From positions 62,001 to 126,000 of the forward strand of contig NZ_ATVB01000004.1 in NCBI RefSeq assembly GCF_000420505.1: 64,000 nt of DNA. Reading direction: 5' to 3'. The notes under the pieces are model-generated. The model worked only from the letters and a program-made list of their open reading frames with translations, was not told where the DNA came from and made no database searches. Positions 7,871-16,914 of the stretch are shown piece by piece. The translations under genes and the position numbers were made by a program. Source of the stretch: Alloscardovia omnicolens DSM 21503. GTDB lineage: Bacteria; Actinomycetota; Actinomycetes; Actinomycetales; Bifidobacteriaceae. The first letter of the stretch is position 1. Each line of letters opens with the position of its first letter.

Positions 7871-10800
7871 ATGACCGATTCACTCGGCACAACTCAACAG
7901 CATCTGAACCCTTTTGAGGGAACAGATCCATCGATTAGCGAAGTATCCAGCGTTGAAACTGCAATGAATACGAGCATTACGCACGGTTTGTCGTCTGCTG
8001 AGGCTCAAGCTCGTCTCGAAAAGTTCGGGCCAAACGCGCTAGCTTCCAAACCAAAAGATCCAGCGTGGAAGAAGTTCTTAGCACAGTTCCAAGATCCGCT
8101 TGTCTATCTTTTGCTCGCAGCAACCGTTATTTCTTTTGCTGCATGGATTATTGAACGTAGCACGAACCCAACGCATGCTGAGCCTGTGCCTTTCGACTGC
8201 ATTGTTATTATTTTGATTTTGATTGTTAACGCAGTTCTTGGCTTTATTCAGGAGAACCGAGCAGAAGCAGCAGTAGAAGCGCTGGCTCAGATGGCTACGC
8301 CGCAGACGGCTGTTTTGCGTGACGGTCGCGTAATGTCTATTGCTACAGCAGATGTGGTGCCTGGCGATGTGTTGATTTTGGCTGAAGGCGACACGATTTC
8401 TGCAGATGGACGTCTGTTTGAAGCCGCTAGTTTGCGCGTGGCAGAAGCATCGCTGACTGGTGAGTCCCTGCCTGTGGCAAAGAAAGTGCTTACTTTAGAC
8501 TCTGTGAAATCGTTGGGAGACCGCACAAATATGGTCTTTAACGGTACTTCAATTACGCAGGGGACTGGTCGTGCAATCGTTACCTCCACGGGTATGAATA
8601 CTCAGGTGGGCAAGATTGCAGACATGTTATCGCAAACAACAGAAGAATCCACGCCTCTCGAAAAGGAGATGGATCACGTCTCCAAGATTTTGGGCATTGC
8701 AGTTGTTGCTATTGCCTTTGTAGTTCTGGGCGCTTTGTGGATTATGTCTGGTTTCCACACAATTGAAGACGTGATTGAGTCATTGCTGTTGGCAGTGTCT
8801 CTTGCGGTTGCTGCCGTGCCAGAAGGCTTGGCAACAATTATGACCGTGGTTCTTGCTCTGGGCGTGCAACGTATGGCTCAGCATAATGCCATTGTGAAGA
8901 AGCTTTCGTCTGTAGAAACTCTTGGCTCTGCATCTGTTATTTGCTCTGATAAAACTGGTACCTTAACCCGCAACGAAATGACTGTGGAAACAATCATTAC
9001 TCCAAGCGGTGAAGTGAAAATTACTGGAACTGGATACAATCCAACGGGTAAGCTTCTCAACGTTGATGGCACTGAGCTGTCCGCTCAGTCTCCACTGCGT
9101 AATGAGGTTGAGCTCGCGCTGGCTGCTGGTGCTTTGGCGAATAATGCTGAACTCCATAAGCCTCAGGCTGGCGAGAAGAACTGGGAGATTGTGGGAGATC
9201 CGACCGAAGCGTCTGTGCTTGTAGCTGCTCGCAAGGTGAGCGCTCTGCATAATTATCAGGGCGTGGAGCGCGTGGCAGAAATTCCATTCACTTCTGAGCG
9301 CAAAATGCAGACGGTTATTGGTCACGATAAGAGCGACGATCACTCGATGACCGCATATGCCAAGGGTGCTCCTGATGTGCTGCTTTCGCGCTGCTCCTTT
9401 ATTGAGGTGAATGGAACTGTGCGTGCGCTTACGGACGATGATCGCGCTAACATTCTGTCCCAAGTAGAACGCTTGTCTAATCAGGCGTACCGTACGCTTG
9501 GTCAGGCGTATCGCCCGCTGAAGGTGAACCGCTTGGCAGATATTGAGGGCATCCGCACTGATGCAAGCGGCCGTGTGTCCGATATTTCTGAACAAGATGA
9601 CGTGATTGAGCGCGACTACATTTGGACGGGTATGGTGGGTATTATTGATCCGCCTCGTACCGAAGTGCGTGATTCTATTGCTGAGGCTCACCGTGCAGGC
9701 ATTCGCACGATTATGATTACGGGCGATCATCCGCTGACCGCAGCTCGTATTGCTACTGATTTGGGCATTATTGGGGAAGATGCTGGAGCGGAGACTGGTG
9801 TTGGTTCTGGTGTGGTTTCTGGTGTGGCTTCTGGTGTGTCGTCGGGAACTTCGGGAAGCACGGCACGCCGCGCTTTGACCGGCGACCAGCTCGACGCTAT
9901 GAGCGATGATGAGTTCCAGAAGGCTGTAACAGAAGTATCTGTGTATGCTCGCGTGGCACCAGAACACAAGTTGCGCATCGTTAAGGCGCTGCAGTCTCAG
10001 GGCAATATTGTGGCTATGACCGGTGACGGTGTGAACGATGCTCCAGCTGTGAAGTCCGCGGATATTGGTGTGGCTATGGGCATTACGGGTACGGAAGTGA
10101 CCAAGCAGTCTGCCAAGATGATTTTGGCGGATGACAATTTCTCTACCATTGTGGCTGCTGTGCGCGAAGGTCGTGTGATTTTCGACAATATTCGCAAATT
10201 CTTGCGCTACCTGCTCGGTTCGAACGTGGGCGAAGTGTTTACGGTCTTCTTTGGCGTTGTGCTTGCAGGAGTTTTGGGCATTAACGACCCACATTCTACT
10301 GGCGTGACCGTGCCGCTGCTGGCTACACAGTTGTTGTGGATTAACTTGCTGACCGACGCTGCTCCTGCTTTGGCTATGGGTGTGGATGGTCAGACAGATG
10401 ACGTGATGGGTCGTTCGCCTCGTAAGATGGGCGATCGCGTGATTGACGTTGCTATGTGGTCCAACATTGTTTTCACTGGTTTGGTGATGGCTGCTGTAAC
10501 GCTTATCGGCATTGATTTGTATTTGCCTGGTGGCATTTCTACTGACACTCCTGCGTTGCAGAATCTGCACTCAGAACCGATGGTGATGGCACGCACAATG
10601 GGCTTTACGATTTTGGTGTTTGCCCAGCTGTTTAACGCTTTGGCATCGCGTTCGGGGACTGAATCGGCGTTTAAGAACCTCTTCTCGAATGGATGGCTCT
10701 GGGCGGCTATTGGATTGTCGATTGTGCTGCAGTTGGCTGTGATTTATATTCCAATACTCAATGAGGCATTCGGAACTACACCTTTGGATCTGCATCAGTG

Positions 10801-10891
10801 GTTTGAGGCTATTGGATTGGCTGCTGCGGTTCTCATCTTCTCGGAGATTTACAAGCTGTTTGTGCGCGTGATGCTCAAGAAGGTTGTATAG
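7871..10891 (+). CDS. P-type Ca2+-transporting ATPase (P2A/P2B type)
   Basis: A 1006-residue cation pump with all P-type landmarks: TGES in the actuator domain, the M4 motif AAVPEGLATIM, the phosphorylation site DKTGTLT (Asp360), KGAPD in the nucleotide domain, and the hinge MTGDGVNDAPAVK. The N-terminal cation-ATPase domain and six C-terminal membrane helices are complete. PEGL in M4 and the overall layout point to calcium export. I chose the ATG at 7871, six bases after AGGAG, over the GTG at 7868. An unusual Gly/Ser/Val-rich loop (about residues 637-660) interrupts the phosphorylation domain and is encoded by imperfect 12-base repeats. A single-gene transcript ends at the hairpin at 10917. 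Confidence 0.93.
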   Translation: MTDSLGTTQQHLNPFEGTDPSISEVSSVETAMNTSITHGLSSAEAQARLEKFGPNALASKPKDPAWKKFLAQFQDPLVYLLLAATVISFAAWIIERSTNPTHAEPVPFDCIVIILILIVNAVLGFIQENRAEAAVEALAQMATPQTAVLRDGRVMSIATADVVPGDVLILAEGDTISADGRLFEAASLRVAEASLTGESLPVAKKVLTLDSVKSLGDRTNMVFNGTSITQGTGRAIVTSTGMNTQVGKIADMLSQTTEESTPLEKEMDHVSKILGIAVVAIAFVVLGALWIMSGFHTIEDVIESLLLAVSLAVAAVPEGLATIMTVVLALGVQRMAQHNAIVKKLSSVETLGSASVICSDKTGTLTRNEMTVETIITPSGEVKITGTGYNPTGKLLNVDGTELSAQSPLRNEVELALAAGALANNAELHKPQAGEKNWEIVGDPTEASVLVAARKVSALHNYQGVERVAEIPFTSERKMQTVIGHDKSDDHSMTAYAKGAPDVLLSRCSFIEVNGTVRALTDDDRANILSQVERLSNQAYRTLGQAYRPLKVNRLADIEGIRTDASGRVSDISEQDDVIERDYIWTGMVGIIDPPRTEVRDSIAEAHRAGIRTIMITGDHPLTAARIATDLGIIGEDAGAETGVGSGVVSGVASGVSSGTSGSTARRALTGDQLDAMSDDEFQKAVTEVSVYARVAPEHKLRIVKALQSQGNIVAMTGDGVNDAPAVKSADIGVAMGITGTEVTKQSAKMILADDNFSTIVAAVREGRVIFDNIRKFLRYLLGSNVGEVFTVFFGVVLAGVLGINDPHSTGVTVPLLATQLLWINLLTDAAPALAMGVDGQTDDVMGRSPRKMGDRVIDVAMWSNIVFTGLVMAAVTLIGIDLYLPGGISTDTPALQNLHSEPMVMARTMGFTILVFAQLFNALASRSGTESAFKNLFSNGWLWAAIGLSIVLQLAVIYIPILNEAFGTTPLDLHQWFEAIGLAAAVLIFSEIYKLFVRVMLKKVV

Positions 10892-10916
10892 GAGAGCTGT
10901 AGAACTTCCGGTTCAT

Positions 10917-10964
10917 AAATGCTGCGTCTAACTTACTTGTGTTTGCTAGGCGCAGCATTTTTAT
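10917..10964 (+). terminator. Terminator after the Ca2+ ATPase
   Basis: A 10-bp stem (AAATGCTGCG with CGCAGCATTT) closes a 24-base loop and is followed directly by a short T tract. Confidence 0.8.
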
Positions 10965-10974
10965 GCGTTCTGGG

Positions 10975-11036
10975 GACGTTTTCTGCTGTATCTTTCATAG
11001 CTAAACGCAGCTATGAAAGATACAGCAGAAAACGTC
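10975..11036. repeat. Perfect 28-bp inverted repeat with 6-base loop
   Basis: The left arm 10975-11002 (GACGTTTTCTGCTGTATC...) and right arm 11009-11036 are perfectly complementary around the loop AAACGC. It sits between the ATPase terminator and the convergent esterase terminator, so it is not needed as a terminator and has no T tract. A diverged relative of the same layout lies at 55559-55601, sharing a 19-base identical right arm. I do not recognise it; a small non-autonomous element or a protein-binding cruciform site are both possible. Confidence 0.85.
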
Positions 11037-11094
11037 ATTCGTAACCTGTACACATGACCGCAGGTAAAAGCCGAAGCCCTACAACTCATAACAA

Positions 11095-11136
11095 AACCCG
11101 CTCTCCAGCTTATGGAAAACATAAGAGAGAACGGGT
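11095..11136 (-). terminator. Terminator of the esterase gene
   Basis: An interrupted stem (ACCCG..CTCTC..CTTATG pairing with CATAAG..GAGA..CGGGT), followed on the minus strand by TTTTGTT. Confidence 0.65.
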
Positions 11137-11158
11137 CTCGTGGTAAAGACGCTTGATT

Positions 11159-12196
11159 TTAGTCGATAACTGCCTCAATCATTGCCATCTCAATTTGGTT
11201 CATTGGCTCTTGTGCTTCTGGAATCGGAAGCAGCGGATAATCATGAATCATCTTCTCGCCAATATGTAACTTGGTGCGCACGCCTGCTGTTGTTAAACGC
11301 TGAGCGAAGTCAACTACATCTGGGTAGAAGATCTCGTCTGTACCCACCAAAACAGTCACATCGGAGTTCTTCAGCACGGATAAATCAGCGCGAATAGGCG
11401 AAATGCGAGGATCGCTCACGTTCCATGCGCCTGCCCAAGCGTGAGCGTCAACGTGCAAGCGGTTAACGTCAAGCATAGGATCGCGCTCAACATAAGCATC
11501 AATCTCTGGATTGCTCAAAGTGGCGTCAACCCAAGGGCTGATGGCAATAATGCCTTCAGGAGCTTGAATGCCTTGAGTAGCCCAATCTATAGCGAGGCCG
11601 AAAATCACACCTGCTCCAGCGCTGTCACCCATCAAAACAACCTTCTCTTCTGGGTGCTTTTCGCGCAACGTGGTGTACAAGCCTGTAATACGGCGGAAAG
11701 CGTCCGCTGCAGTACCGTAAGGCGCTGGATCGTAATCAGGAACAAGCACGCTCACACCGCACTGACGAGCAAAACGGTGCAGGAACAGCAAATGTGTTGG
11801 ATTAATCCCCTGCACATATCCGCCACCATGCACAAAAATAACCGTGGTATGAGGCGCAATCGTGCGCGAGAAATCTTTAGGTGCAATGCGGTAGGTGGTC
11901 ATGCCAAAAGTATCTAACTCAGCGTCATTGCCGTCGTCATATACGGAAGCCAAACCGGACTTAAGCATAACTCCTGGAACGCCCGCATCTGCACGTTCAG
12001 TATTTTTGCGCTCGTCGAGCCAAGCCATCTCCTGCTGAGCAGAACGACGAGGGTACAGCTCCAAACCGGTGTTAATAGCCAAAGATACGCCCGAACGCTG
12101 ATGCTTCTTTTGAGCGTACTGGTCAAAAGCCCATGCAGCACCTGCAACTGCCGCAGCACCTGCAAGAATTTTTACTAAGCCTGAACCTCGTGCCAT
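11159..12196 (-). CDS. HSL-type alpha/beta hydrolase (esterase/lipase)
   Basis: A 345-residue hydrolase of the hormone-sensitive-lipase group. The oxyanion motif HGGGYVQG, the nucleophile elbow GDSAGAG, the acid in LVGTDEIFYPD and the histidine in IHDYPLLP make a complete triad. Residues 9-25 are small and hydrophobic and could be a membrane anchor or uncleaved signal. It probably hydrolyses short acyl esters; the natural substrate is unknown. Its start lies two bases after the stop of the PAP2 gene, so dcd, PAP2 and this gene look like one minus-strand operon ending at 11095. Confidence 0.88.
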   Translation of the reverse strand: MARGSGLVKILAGAAAVAGAAWAFDQYAQKKHQRSGVSLAINTGLELYPRRSAQQEMAWLDERKNTERADAGVPGVMLKSGLASVYDDGNDAELDTFGMTTYRIAPKDFSRTIAPHTTVIFVHGGGYVQGINPTHLLFLHRFARQCGVSVLVPDYDPAPYGTAADAFRRITGLYTTLREKHPEEKVVLMGDSAGAGVIFGLAIDWATQGIQAPEGIIAISPWVDATLSNPEIDAYVERDPMLDVNRLHVDAHAWAGAWNVSDPRISPIRADLSVLKNSDVTVLVGTDEIFYPDVVDFAQRLTTAGVRTKLHIGEKMIHDYPLLPIPEAQEPMNQIEMAMIEAVID

Positions 12197-12198
12197 AA

Positions 12199-12954
12199 TT
12201 ACTTCCTTTCCTTATGCTGAGGAGCTTGATGTTGTGAAGCTTGAGCGTGTAGCTTGGCAAGTTCACCGAAATAAATCCATGTAACAAAGGCGACCCATGC
12301 AATGCCCAATGACCATCCGCTGAGCACATCGGTAGTCCAGTGATGTGCCACGTAAATACGGCTCAGTCCGATGAAAAGAGGCATGAGAACAGCCAGAATA
12401 TTCAAAGCGCGAGCCCATGCGCGCTGTACTTCTGTGCGAGCTAAAGTGCTCACAATAATCGCGAGCATAAACCACAGAACGGTGTTATTCGCTGAATGTC
12501 CGGATGGGAAAGACTGCTGATCTTCTACGCTGCCGAGCCAGAACTGCTTATCTGGACGCATGCGCGAAATCATGCGCTTAAAAGCCGTAACAATAATCAC
12601 GTCGCCGGCTAAAGCGCCAAAGAGTATTTTCGCTTGCAGCCAGTGCTTACGCCATGCGAGCAAACCGAGGCAAATCAGCGAGAACGCGAGAACAATTTTT
12701 GTGCCGCCGATAGTAGAAATTAGGGGTGCAATAGTATTGAGGAAACCGTTACGATGTGCAACAACTGCTTTAGTTATGCTCAGATCGAAAGATTTCGTTA
12801 CACCAGGCCAGACGAGTGCTGTGATAAGTACGAAAAGAACGGCAAAGATACCGCTGACTTGAGCAGCAAGACGGCGCGTTGATTGAATAATAAAATCTCG
12901 ACCATGGCGACGCGATTTACGTGACTGTATGCATGTTTGAGGGGAATTAGCCAT
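12199..12954 (-). CDS. PAP2-family membrane phosphatase
   Basis: A 251-residue protein with about six membrane helices and the three phosphatase motifs: [15 protein letters not shown] and [12 protein letters not shown]. Family members dephosphorylate phosphatidic acid or undecaprenyl pyrophosphate at the outer face of the membrane; the sequence does not decide between them. I chose the ATG at 12954, nine bases after GGAGAGG. It overlaps the dcd stop codon by 8 bases, indicating coupling. An upstream in-frame start at 12978 would lie deeper inside dcd. Confidence 0.88.
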   Translation of the reverse strand: MANSPQTCIQSRKSRRHGRDFIIQSTRRLAAQVSGIFAVLFVLITALVWPGVTKSFDLSITKAVVAHRNGFLNTIAPLISTIGGTKIVLAFSLICLGLLAWRKHWLQAKILFGALAGDVIIVTAFKRMISRMRPDKQFWLGSVEDQQSFPSGHSANNTVLWFMLAIIVSTLARTEVQRAWARALNILAVLMPLFIGLSRIYVAHHWTTDVLSGWSLGIAWVAFVTWIYFGELAKLHAQASQHQAPQHKERK

Positions 12955-13546
12955 GAATAGAAACCTCTCCAGAGACATCGGCTTTATAGAAGTTCACGAA
13001 AGAACGGGAAGCGGTTGGGCCGCGCTGTCCCTGATAGTGTGAACCGTTATGCGCGCTACCGTATGGATGCTCGGCTGGGCTAGACAGCTGGAAGAAGCAC
13101 ATCTGACCAATCTTCATGCCCGGCCACAGCTTTACCGGAAGCGTGCTGACATTAGACAGCTCCAAAGTGATGTGACCTTCGAAACCTGGATCGATGAATC
13201 CTGCCGTCGAATGTGTGAGAATGCCCAGACGTCCCAGCGAACTCTTCCCCTCTAACCGAGCCGCAATAGACGTTCCTAACTTCACGTATTCATAGGTGGA
13301 GCCCAAAATAAATTCGCCAGGATGCAAAATCCATGGCTGATCGGCCTCAACCTCCAACAATTCGGTTAAATCACCTTGGTCTTCTGCAGGATCCACATAT
13401 GTGTGCTTGTGATTATTAAACACGCGGAAAAAGCGGTCGAGGCGCACATCAATGGACGCAGGCTGAACCATTTGCGGCGTCCACGGCGTTAATGAAATTT
13501 CACCCGTAGACTGAGCTTGAATAATATCGTGGTCACTTAAAAGCAT
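12947..13546 (-). CDS. dcd: dCTP deaminase, probably the bifunctional dUMP-forming type
   Basis: A 199-residue trimeric dUTPase-fold enzyme. It shows the conserved blocks [39 protein letters not shown] and the C-terminal [12 protein letters not shown]. These match the actinobacterial enzyme that both deaminates dCTP and removes pyrophosphate to give dUMP for thymidylate synthesis. Length and ends are normal. It is the first gene of the three-gene minus-strand cluster with the PAP2 phosphatase and the esterase. Dual activity is inferred from the close match to the mycobacterial type. Confidence 0.93.
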   Translation of the reverse strand: MLLSDHDIIQAQSTGEISLTPWTPQMVQPASIDVRLDRFFRVFNNHKHTYVDPAEDQGDLTELLEVEADQPWILHPGEFILGSTYEYVKLGTSIAARLEGKSSLGRLGILTHSTAGFIDPGFEGHITLELSNVSTLPVKLWPGMKIGQMCFFQLSSPAEHPYGSAHNGSHYQGQRGPTASRSFVNFYKADVSGEVSIHG

Positions 13547-13642
13547 AACTCTAGTGTAGCGTGCAGGCTGGTTAGAGCTGGAGATCAGGCATATATGTGC
13601 AGTTCTTTAACTAATTCCAGCGCTGTGTTTTCATATATAACC

Positions 13643-14287
13643 CTATTCATAAATAATCTCCATAAGATTTCGAACGTGCGCAGTAATCTTCATGCTGTGG
13701 GCAATATGCCACAGGAGAGGGAGATCTTTGTTTGAATATGCCGCATAATCTCTAATAACTTTTCCATAAAGTTCAGAGTCAATTTTGTTTTTGTGCGCAA
13801 TACAGTCGCAAAGAACGCGCTCGTAACAATAAAGTCTAACTGTGTTACCGAACATCGTCGAGGTTTCCGTTACACCGAGCTCAAGAAGGTTTTTCTTTAC
13901 ATAATTGATATGGATATTTGGTTCTACTTGGTTAAGGCGATAACCATTTTCTACAGTTATCGATATTTCATGCGGCAGAATATCCGTCTGTTTTAATAGA
14001 TAGAGAGCTGTTTCGTATGAATAGATAATTTTCGTGTAGCGGTATTGAAAAATATAAAGGTTGTCGAAAGGTACGTCTGCGTTTGCGTATAGACTAGCAG
14101 CGAATTTTTGTAGACGTCCTGCTTTATAGAGACGGCTCAGGTAGATAGTAGGAATTTGTCGCGAACGAGCATCCGTAGCGCTGATTAGTCCGTTATTTTG
14201 TCTGAGGAGTTCATTGATTCTCGAGACATAATCTTTACCTATCGTGTCGTTACTGCCGTCGTTTGTTGCATTCATACTGATAATCAT
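13643..14287 (-). CDS. AbiEi-like type IV antitoxin/transcriptional regulator, orphan
   Basis: A 214-residue protein with an N-terminal winged helix of the AbiEi type (LISATDARSRQIPTIYLSRL, then LYKAGRLQKFAASLYAN) and a C-terminal AbiEi domain (GNTVRLYCYERVLCDCIAH, IRDYAAYSNKDLPLLWHIAH). In AbiE systems this protein represses its own promoter and opposes the nucleotidyltransferase toxin AbiEii. No AbiEii gene is found on either side: downstream is a 96-base gap, then dcd. The gene is visibly more AT-rich than its neighbours, suggesting acquisition. A large dyad covers the start codon (14265-14306). Starts at 14287 or 14275 are both possible; neither has a strong ribosome site. Confidence 0.8.
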   Translation of the reverse strand: MIISMNATNDGSNDTIGKDYVSRINELLRQNNGLISATDARSRQIPTIYLSRLYKAGRLQKFAASLYANADVPFDNLYIFQYRYTKIIYSYETALYLLKQTDILPHEISITVENGYRLNQVEPNIHINYVKKNLLELGVTETSTMFGNTVRLYCYERVLCDCIAHKNKIDSELYGKVIRDYAAYSNKDLPLLWHIAHSMKITAHVRNLMEIIYE

Positions 14288-14306
14288 ATTTCAGTATGGA
14301 TGCAAC
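14265..14306. promoter_or_regulatory. Large dyad spanning the start of the AbiEi-like gene
   Basis: Arms GTTGCATtCATACTGA (14265-14280) and TCAGTATGgATGCAAC (14291-14306) pair at 15 of 16 positions around a 10-base centre that contains the 14287 start codon. AbiEi proteins are known to bind inverted repeats in their own promoters, so this is a likely autoregulatory operator. Confidence 0.7.
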
Positions 14307-14347
14307 ATGGAAGTTCGCACATAGCCCGCCCGCGCTAGAGTAGAAGC

Positions 14348-15145
14348 ATGAGTACACACAAAGCTCACGCACCTCTTGAGCCAGGCAGGGCTGCCACAGC
14401 AATTTCTGGTCGCTTTGGCGATGAACTTCAGGTAGAGCAAGCCTTCTTTTCGCGCGGACGTGGCATGAATAACCCGAGACGTCCTCTTTTCGTTCTTCTC
14501 CACGGCTGGGGTTCGAATGAGGATGATATTGCAGAGTTCTTCGGCAATTATGTGAGTCCGCACAGCGATTATGTGTCTTTGCGTGGTCCTCTAACTCTGC
14601 TCGACCCTAACGATATGGGCGTTTTTATGGACGAGGATGCCGTGGGGCTAGCCTCTAAAACCCGCGGTGCATTCAGCTGGTTCCACGAAGCCGTTCCGCA
14701 AGGCGATGACCGTGATCGAGACATGTATGCCGCCGCTGTTGCCATTGATAACTGGGTTAACGACTATATTCCTGACGAGCGCGAAGTCATTCCTTTTGGC
14801 TTCTCTCAAGGCGGTGCGCTTGCCGTACATCTCATGCGCGTCAATCCGCAGCGATATAAAGCGGCAGTCTGCTTATCGGGCTTTATCGCGGACGCAGCTG
14901 TTCCTGGGTCAGCGCCTGAAGACGCAGCGTTGCAGCTAAAATCGCCATCAATCTTTTATGCGTATGGTCTGCGTGACGACGTTATACCTCGTTTCGAATC
15001 AAACGCGCTCGCAGCTTTTCTAGAGGAAAACTCTTTCTTGAAGTTATGCGAGTATAAAACGCTTGACCATGCGGTCAGTCTCGATGAGTGTAACGATGTG
15101 CGCCAATGGCTTATGGATATAGGTGCCTCTAGTGGGGTCATGTAA
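14348..15145 (+). CDS. Phospholipase/carboxylesterase-family hydrolase
   Basis: A 265-residue alpha/beta hydrolase of the Abhydrolase_2 type. It has the first-strand motif LFVLLHGWGSNEDD, the nucleophile elbow GFSQGGALAVHLM, an Asp in YGLRDDVIPRFES and a His in TLDHAVSLDE, so the triad is complete. It is cytoplasmic by sequence. Relatives hydrolyse short-chain carboxyl or acyl esters. The first 40 residues before MNNPRRP are not conserved in the fold, and the ribosome site is weak, so a later start is possible. It starts about 60 bases from the divergent AbiEi-like gene and is followed after 9 bases by a small membrane protein. Confidence 0.85.
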   Translation: MSTHKAHAPLEPGRAATAISGRFGDELQVEQAFFSRGRGMNNPRRPLFVLLHGWGSNEDDIAEFFGNYVSPHSDYVSLRGPLTLLDPNDMGVFMDEDAVGLASKTRGAFSWFHEAVPQGDDRDRDMYAAAVAIDNWVNDYIPDEREVIPFGFSQGGALAVHLMRVNPQRYKAAVCLSGFIADAAVPGSAPEDAALQLKSPSIFYAYGLRDDVIPRFESNALAAFLEENSFLKLCEYKTLDHAVSLDECNDVRQWLMDIGASSGVM

Positions 15146-15154
15146 ACTAGCAGT

Positions 15155-15568
15155 ATGGTTCTCGGTATTATTTTTTGGCTTGTTATAGTAGGCATTCTTG
15201 TTTACTTTGTTGTGCGATGGGCGCAGAGTGAGGCTGTGATTAATAATCAAGCGAGCGGTTTAAGTTCATTTGAACGCGATGACGATTCAGAAGAGAACAA
15301 AAAACGTATTCCTCGCACAGCTGGATCTCCCGTTTCGTACGCGCCTCAAGAGGGCATTCATGAGCTAGCTGCTCAGCTGCGCGAGAACGTAACAGCAGAG
15401 TCTACGCAAGAATCCCCGGTATATTTGGGCGAGCATTCTTCTGTAGTGCCGATGCATTTGAAACGTAGCGATTTTGAGGCTGCCGAGAAAAGCGTTAAGA
15501 GTACGGGTGACGCGGATGGTACCGATGACGCTGGTGGCGCGGATGAGAACGCTCCAGAACAGAAGTAG
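15155..15568 (+). CDS. Small membrane-anchored protein of unknown function
   Basis: A 137-residue protein I do not recognise. Residues 2-21 are one hydrophobic helix (GIIFWLVIVGILVYFVVRW). The rest is charged, low in complexity and ends in an Asp/Gly/Ala/Glu-rich tail. It lies between an esterase and ftsY on one strand, 9 and 46 bases apart, and is probably cotranscribed with ftsY. A membrane-tethered accessory role is possible but unsupported. Confidence 0.65.
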   Translation: MVLGIIFWLVIVGILVYFVVRWAQSEAVINNQASGLSSFERDDDSEENKKRIPRTAGSPVSYAPQEGIHELAAQLRENVTAESTQESPVYLGEHSSVVPMHLKRSDFEAAEKSVKSTGDADGTDDAGGADENAPEQK

Positions 15569-15614
15569 TTAGCAGTTTTAGTAGTTTTAGCTGAGCGTGA
15601 GAGAGTAGGGATTT

Positions 15615-16820
15615 ATGGATATTCATGTTTTATGGGCAATTATTGCCGTTGTGATTGCTGTTGTGGCGATTGGTATTTTGGCTGTTGCTGCTTGGCAGCG
15701 CAAGAACGCAGCGAAAGACGATACAGCTCAGACAGTTCCTGATGAGAAGGCTGAGACAGCTGAGCAGATAGAGTCAGAGCAGTCCGAACCTGAGATCGAG
15801 CAGTCTAAATCAGAGACCGCTGAACCGACAGCCGACGAACCATCAGCTTCAGCCAGCCTCGACACTCCTGAAGACGGTAGCACGCGCATGCAGCGTCTGC
15901 GTTCTCGCTTGGCTAAGTCAGCTAATCCGTTCGGTAAAGCGCTGTTCAATATTTTAACGCGCGATAATCTGAGTGAAGCTGACTGGGAAGAGGTAGAAGA
16001 TACCTTACTTCTTGCTGATGTGGGCACAGATACCTCCATGGATATTGTGGAAGAACTTCGCCGCAATGCTCGCGTTGTTGATGCGAACGATGCCAACGCA
16101 ATCCGTTCTTTGCTGCGCACTCAGCTGCTGCATGCCGTGAATACTGATAAAAACGGTAACACTTACAACCGCGATCTTGAGCTCATGAAAAGCGCGCAGA
16201 CTGTTGAACCTCACGTGCTCATGATGGTGGGTGTAAATGGTTCTGGCAAAACAACAACAACAGGTAAGCTCGCTCGTCTGCTCATTGGCGAGGGCTATGA
16301 AAAGATTGTGCTTGGAGCTGCTGATACTTTCCGTGCTGCTGCTGCTGACCAGCTGCAAACCTGGGGAGACCGAGTGGGCGTGAAAGTGGTGCGTAGCGAT
16401 AAAGAAGGTGCAGATCCTGCTTCTGTTGCTTTCGAGGCTGCCGAGGTAGCGCAAAATGACAGCGCTCAAGTTTTGATTGTAGATACTGCCGGACGTTTGC
16501 AGAACAAGGCAAATCTTATGGATGAGCTTGGCAAAATCCGTCGTGTGGTAGAAAAACGCGTGCCGGTTGGGGAGGTTCTGCTCGTTTTGGATGCTACAAC
16601 AGGACAGAATGGCATGACTCAAGCGAAAGTATTCGCTGAAGCTATTGGCATTACTGGCATTGTGCTGACGAAGCTTGACGGCTCTGCTAAAGGTGGCATT
16701 GTGATTTCAGTGCAGCGTGAGTTGGGTGTGCCTGTGAAGTTCGTAGGTCTCGGCGAAGGCCCTGATGATTTGTCACGCTTTGATGCTGAAGGCTTTGTAG
16801 ACGGTATTTTGGGCGCATAG
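15615..16820 (+). CDS. ftsY: Signal recognition particle receptor FtsY
   Basis: A 401-residue SRP GTPase that docks ribosome-SRP complexes to the membrane for cotranslational insertion. It has an N-terminal membrane helix (residues 4-26), an acidic Glu-rich A region (about 35-90), then the NG domain with GVNGSGKTTTTGKLA (P-loop), DTFRAAAADQLQ, the DTAGR motif and TKLDGSAKGG. An N-terminal membrane helix is typical of actinobacterial FtsY. The ftsY stop is followed by a stem that could terminate transcription. Confidence 0.96.
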   Translation: MDIHVLWAIIAVVIAVVAIGILAVAAWQRKNAAKDDTAQTVPDEKAETAEQIESEQSEPEIEQSKSETAEPTADEPSASASLDTPEDGSTRMQRLRSRLAKSANPFGKALFNILTRDNLSEADWEEVEDTLLLADVGTDTSMDIVEELRRNARVVDANDANAIRSLLRTQLLHAVNTDKNGNTYNRDLELMKSAQTVEPHVLMMVGVNGSGKTTTTGKLARLLIGEGYEKIVLGAADTFRAAAADQLQTWGDRVGVKVVRSDKEGADPASVAFEAAEVAQNDSAQVLIVDTAGRLQNKANLMDELGKIRRVVEKRVPVGEVLLVLDATTGQNGMTQAKVFAEAIGITGIVLTKLDGSAKGGIVISVQRELGVPVKFVGLGEGPDDLSRFDAEGFVDGILGA

Positions 16821-16842
16821 TTTCGGTTTTTACTAAGAGCTT

Positions 16843-16914
16843 GGCGATTATCTTCTGCTTATTGCTGCTTGTTGCTACTTATTGCGGGGCGATGGGCGAA
16901 GGATAATCGCCTTT
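16843..16914 (+). terminator. Possible terminator of ftsY
   Basis: A 10-bp perfect stem (GGCGATTATC with GATAATCGCC) closes a long 49-base loop of TGCT-rich sequence, followed by TTTCTT. The long loop makes the assignment tentative. Confidence 0.45.

Noticed and set aside
8963-10570. 535-codon minus-strand open frame
   Set aside because: It lies fully antisense to the conserved Ca2+ ATPase, and its translation is rich in His, Asn and Arg without any recognisable motif.
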